DNA of 64,000 nt, taken from NCBI GenBank assembly GCA_019321725.1, contig CM033118.1, positions 10,008,071 through 10,072,070 on the forward strand. Direction: 5' to 3'. The DNA is from Paulownia fortunei. Lineage: Eukaryota > Streptophyta > Magnoliopsida > Lamiales > Paulowniaceae. The position numbers were made by a program, and so were the translations under genes. The notes below the pieces were generated by a model, which made no database searches, had not been told where the DNA came from, and was given only the letters and a program-made list of their open reading frames with translations. Positions 60,245 through 64,000 of this stretch are shown here, piece after piece. The number at the start of each line of letters is the position of its first letter. The first letter of the stretch is position 1.

Positions 60245-62067
60245 TGTGAAACCCGAGCCTCTTACTACTCACATGGCCAAATATGATTCATGCATTACAT
60301 GCTAATTGCATGCTATTTGCATTGATATGACATCATATAATTTATTTTATTTTATACGACGTTCTTAATCATTAAACTTAATTTTAAAGCTCTTGCACGG
60401 TATTGATTATTGAATCCCCTAACCTAAGTGGTTGATTTTATATTGAGATAAGAAGAAATTTAGGTATCATTATAGTGAATAGTGCTAGGTTACATGTGGT
60501 AATCTTAGGAGTTTGAAAGGTGTCACCGAAAAGTTTATAGAAAGTGAGTCGGTTCGATCATAAATCTTAATATTATATGTATATTTAAATCATACACTTG
60601 GGATAACTAGACATACAATACTATAATTTAAATGTTATACAACTAGGTTCATAGGTTTGTAACACTATCGGTGCACAAACTTATCAATCAGGCAAGAACC
60701 AATAATTTTTTGGGTGAAGAACCTAATGAACGGACATAAGCATTAGCTATGGGAATGAATGGCCATGAAGATAGATTGCAACCAAATAAGACTATATGAG
60801 ACACACAAGATTAGGGCTGCAAGATAGCACCACAAGCTTGTGCCACCTTATGCTTAAACTTATCAAGCTAGCACCTCAACCTATTCTTCACTCTTAAGCT
60901 AACAGCCACGACTTGAATCTTCTTCTGAACCATTTTAGCTTATAAATACATGTAAAAATCTCTCTAAATAGGTCCTAAGTGATTCCAACCAAAAAATGAG
61001 GCAAAACAAGCAAAGGGAAGGAGAAATAACCAAGTTCAAGTAGAAAACTGTGCAATGTGAGCTTAACTTACGGGTTTGGAGTTGGCATAGTTTTGATATG
61101 GGCATACAGATTGATTCACATCCCAAGAGCTGGAGAACCTGGAAGATATGCCTTGATTGGGATGGTCTTTGCCGAGGTCTTGTTTGGCTTGTACTGGATT
61201 ATCACTCAATCTGGCCGATGGCACATCGTTTACCGCTATACCTTCAAGGATAGGCGCTCTACCAGGTAAAATATAATTTCTTATTCTTGTATGGAAAGCC
61301 ATGATTTTGAGAAAGAAAAATATTTTGTTGACCACTACTAGTGCACCGAAGCATGCATGGATTTACATGGTTTTATGCATGGATTTGTATGCGTATGAGT
61401 ATGTATGGATTTGCATGCTTATATGATTATTGGCCATTGGATTATGGTGGTGTACAGAGCTCTTTTTCGGTGCATGGGATAGTAGCATTGGTCAGGGGCC
61501 CAAGAAAAAAATAATTTTGAGAGAAATATTTTGATGCATAAAATTGCATTGTGGGCATAGCATTTTGAGATGCATGACTTGATATTGTGGATTATTCTTT
61601 AACATGTATAATGTTTACTTACTGAGTGTTAGCTCATATAGTTTATGCATTGTAGGTGAGTACGACGACGCTTGAAGCATCTTTTACTGGTTGGGCGACT
61701 GTTGGAGCTCCTGTAGGTATTTGAGGGAGTGTGTACATAGATGACGACCTATTGAACTATTTTATTGGCTTGTTATATTTTGAGTCTGTTGTATTATATT
61801 TTTAGACTGGTACTATATTTTATTTTTAAAACTTTATTATAAATAAGTATGTAAATATTGTGGTCGTCGTGGGTGTTGTGCTTTTATATAAATATTGATC
61901 CTACTATATACATGACATGTGTGAAAAAGTATTTTAAATAGAGTTGTGCATTTAAGAAGTGATTTATCTTTTCTTAAAGTGTTATAAAAAAAATTCTCAT
62001 ATGCACACAGGGTCTATCATGTCAAATTATACAATATATATGGTTGTGTAGTGGTGGGGGTGTTACA
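60245..62067 (+). mobile_element. Solo LTR L: rearranged relative of K carrying a host gene fragment
   Basis: It starts TGTGAAACCCGAGCC and ends GGGTGTTACA, matching K at both ends (60245-61078 against 24373-25227, and about 61300-62067 against 26257-27062). Flanks CAATT (60240-60244) and CAATC (62068-62072) suggest a target duplication with one change. The middle ~1 kb of K is replaced by about 215 bp of a CslE-like gene. It inserted into the protease region of Athila-M. Confidence 0.83.
61076..61295 (+). pseudogene. Captured fragment of a cellulose-synthase-like E (CslE-type) gene
   Basis: Codons at 61072-61266 read GFGVGIVLIWAYRLIHIPR, then GRYALIGMVFAEVLFGLYW, then TQSGRWHIVYRYTFKDRRST. 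This is the N-terminal region of plant CslE proteins covering the first two transmembrane segments (LIW-YR, then E-FG-YW-TQ-RW). CslE proteins are Golgi/ER-type glycosyltransferases of family GT2; the catalytic D,D,D,QxxRW parts are absent. The coding similarity stops at AG followed by GTAAAATATAA, a normal 5' splice site, so genomic DNA including a little intron was captured. There is no promoter or downstream exons, hence a dead fragment. Confidence 0.85.
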
Positions 62068-62456
62068 CAATCTGGATATTTGATGGAGCGGTCAGCTAGT
62101 TGCAAAGATACCATAGTAGGCTTTGGCTCCCCAAGTCCAAATTTCCTAAAAACAATCATAGGCATAAAATTAATGCTTGCATCTAGATCACATAAAATTT
62201 TAGAAAATGAAATTGGACCAATGGTGCATGGTATAGAAAATCTTCCTGGATCTTTTAGTTTTGAAGAAAGTTTATTTTGAACAATTGTCGAGCACTCTTC
62301 AGTTAAGTTCACCATTTTATTCTCCTCCAATTTAATTTTATTGGACAAGATTTCTTTCAAGAACTTTGCAAAACTAGGCATTTGAAGTAAAGCATCAACA
62401 AATGGAATATTAATATGCAATTTCTTTAAACCTTCCAAAAACTTAGCAAATTTCAT
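62068..62456 (-). pseudogene. pol: Athila-M protease region
   Basis: The open minus-strand frame reads FAKFLEGLKKLHINIPFVDA, then FAKFLKEILSNK, VNLTEECSTIVQNKL, KDPGRFSIPCTIG, the active site CDLDASINFMP (Gly after Asp-Leu replaced by Asp) and GLGEPKPTMVSLQLADRSIK near 62090-62150. It is broken by solo LTR L directly after this. About 50 codons usually found before the linker are missing. Confidence 0.9.
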
Positions 62457-62503
62457 ATCTAATTTATACTTTTTTAAAGCTAAAGGAAAAGAAGGAGTAA
62501 AAC

Positions 62504-63400
62504 TTATCGATGGAGATGAAGTGCTTGGTGTCCTCCTTCACTAGGTAATACACTTTGAGTTCTACCAAAAATCATACTCGCTAAATGCCCAACTAGAGTC
62601 TCCAAATTTTGGATCAATGCTTCTTGATTTTGGAATCTTGTTTTAGCAGTTGATAAGAACTTATTCATAAGATCCTCCAAACTTAGCTTTTTTTCTTGAG
62701 ATGGAAATCCCGATGGTAATGATTTTACCATATTTTGATTGTTACTCCATGAAAAATTAGGGTGATTTCTCCATCCAGGATCATATGTGTTGGAGTAGGG
62801 GTTGTTTTGTGGCCTATGAAAATTACCAACATAATTAATGTGCTCAGATGATTGAGAAAAATGATTTCCCACCTGACATTCGGTGCTAAAATAGCCTCCT
62901 CCACATAATTCATATGCCACACTTTGTACTTTTAGGGCTAAGGCACTCATATTATCAATCTTTTTGTTGAGTGCCTTAATTTGAGCAGTGAGGATTGTAA
63001 ATATGTCCACATTATGCACACCAACTTCCCTTTTGCCAACAGTTCGATCATATTGCCACTAGCTATTAGAGGCCATTTTCTCTAGCAATCCATAAGCCTC
63101 TTTTGGTGTTCTTCTCATAATGGTACCTCATGTCGCTGCAACAATTATTGAACGATTAGCAGGAGATAAACCATTCTAGAATGTTTGTATCTGTAACCAT
63201 ATGGGAAGACCATGATGTGGGCATTTCCATTATATGTCCTTGAATCTTTCCTAAGCCTCATACAATGTCTCTATGTCAAACTACGTAAAAGTAGATATAT
63301 CATTATGCATCTTAGTAGTTTTAGAAGGAGTAAAATACTTAGCTAAAAAATATTGGACCATAGCCTCGTGATAGAACTAATGGGCAATGAATTCAACCAA
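62504..63400 (-). pseudogene. gag: Athila-M gag remnant
   Basis: The 171-codon open segment at 62504-63019 holds the Athila gag C-terminal hallmarks: CGGGYFSTECQVG, a degenerate zinc-finger-like motif, HINYVGNFHRPQNNPYSNTY, PGWRNHPNFSWSNNQN, and the coiled part before protease. Upstream (63020-63400, minus) pieces such as RRTPKEAYGLLEKMASNS, NGLSP and FLAKYF.PSKTTK match the capsid part, with stops between them. Confidence 0.9.
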
Positions 63401-63967
63401 CACTTTGCTATATCTTGAAAAGAGAAAGGCAAGAGCCTCAACCTTATTGCATCATCCATTACACTGTTGTTCTAGAATTTATCACGAATCTCATGAAAGT
63501 TTATAATATGTGTTTGGATCTTCACTTGGTAGGCCACTAGATTAGATTGATTTTTGAATCATTTAGATGATGGTCGGTTTGATCTCAAATGTGTTAGCTT
63601 GAATAGCTGGGCTTCAAATGCTTAAAGCAGTCCATTGATGGATGGCTTGGCATAATCCAACAAAGAGCGTGCGTTTGCATATTACTCGTTATTTTTCATA
63701 TCTTCTTTTTCTTTTCTATTCAATTCACAAAATGTTGTTTCAATTACATGATCGTCTGATAAGAGTTCTTGACAACTAGAACGGGTAATGCAATAAATGT
63801 GCAACAACTAAACAAAAATTACCCAAAATATAATAAAATAAAGAAACAAATAGAATGATAGATAGATATTGAGAACTATAAATTATTATGAAAAAAAAAT
63901 AATATACAAAAATTAAGTTCTAAAGTAAATCTAGAAAGAGTGGAATTTAATATAGTTTAAAACACAA
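63401..63967 (-). other. Athila-M gag N-terminal region and 5' leader, badly decayed
   Basis: Between the primer site and the recognisable gag there are only short translated traces. AT-rich simple sequence occupies 63820-63960. No separate gene is seen. Confidence 0.6.
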
Positions 63968-64000
63968 TCCCCGACATTGCCACTAAAAACTTGATGTTGT
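63968..64000 (-). other. Athila-M primer binding site and LTR inner end
   Basis: The minus strand reads TGGCAATGTCGGGGA at 63982-63968, an Asp-type site with a 3-base deletion. AGTTTTTAG and an LTR end ACAACATCA (64000-63992) precede it. The LTR continues beyond the window. Confidence 0.75.

Larger units (their letters stand above)
59933..64000 (-). mobile_element. Athila-M: Athila-like element, 5' part, interrupted by solo LTR L
   Basis: On the minus strand from the right edge: the last bases of a 5' LTR (63992-64000), a primer site (63968-63982), gag (about 63400-62504), protease (62456-62068), solo LTR L, then the protease-RT linker (60244-59933) running into the gap. The LTR end TCA followed by AGTTTTTAGTGGC resembles Athila-A (TCA-AGTTTTTGGC), so it may be closer to A than to F/H. 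Confidence 0.87.

Noticed and set aside
61057..61269. Functional small membrane protein gene
   Set aside because: The open frame is an exon piece of a CslE-type gene inside an LTR. It has no promoter, no catalytic domain and ends at a splice donor.

Overview
This window is AT-rich plant (probably eudicot) nuclear DNA. It is made almost entirely of nested, decayed LTR retrotransposons, and no intact host gene was found. Three groups occur. Long-LTR Ty1/copia elements have LTRs of about 2 kb, a TGGTATCAGAG-type initiator-Met-tRNA primer site, a leader of about 1.6 kb and pol order protease-integrase-RT-RNase H. Athila-like Ty3/gypsy elements have LTRs of 1.6-1.8 kb, a TGGCGCC-type Asp-tRNA primer site and typical Athila gag and protease motifs. 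Chromovirus-like Ty3/gypsy LTRs have TGTRAYACCC...GGGTGTTACA-type ends. Names such as Copia-1 or Athila-F are local labels.

Layout from left to right. 1-6191: Copia-1 (minus strand, cut by the window edge), with 5' LTR, primer site, leader and a gag-pol frame broken mostly by simple stops. 6192-9260: 3' part of Copia-2 (plus), into whose RT Copia-1 apparently inserted. 9261-10621: 3' part of Copia-3 (minus). 10622-36632: Athila-A (plus), which lacks RT, RNase H and integrase. Its 3' region is split by a copia solo LTR (P, 15014-34768, target duplication GATTT). P is split by a complete copia element, Copia-D (17056-34700, minus, duplication GTTAT). The 3' LTR of Copia-D holds an Athila-like solo LTR (B, 18463-23729, duplication ATGAT) and a chromovirus-like solo LTR (K, 24373-27062, duplication GCATG/GCATA). 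B in turn holds two more solo LTRs, J and I.

36633-39866: Chromo-G, a chromovirus LTR plus gag, cut off before protease. 39867-56503: Copia-C (plus), whose leader was invaded by the two-LTR element Athila-F (40823-50479). 56504-59832: Athila-H (plus), running into a 100-N assembly gap. 59933-64000: Athila-M (minus), interrupted by solo LTR L (60245-62067). L is a relative of K in which about 1 kb of LTR is replaced by a roughly 215-bp fragment of a host cellulose-synthase-like (CslE-type) gene that ends at an exon/intron border.

The coding parts are pseudogenes with many stops, frameshifts and deletions. The most useful signals are the duplication-supported nesting order, the captured CslE exon, a 148-bp foreign insert in the 5' LTR of Copia-D, and the assembly gap flanked by oppositely oriented Athila copies that break near the same point.
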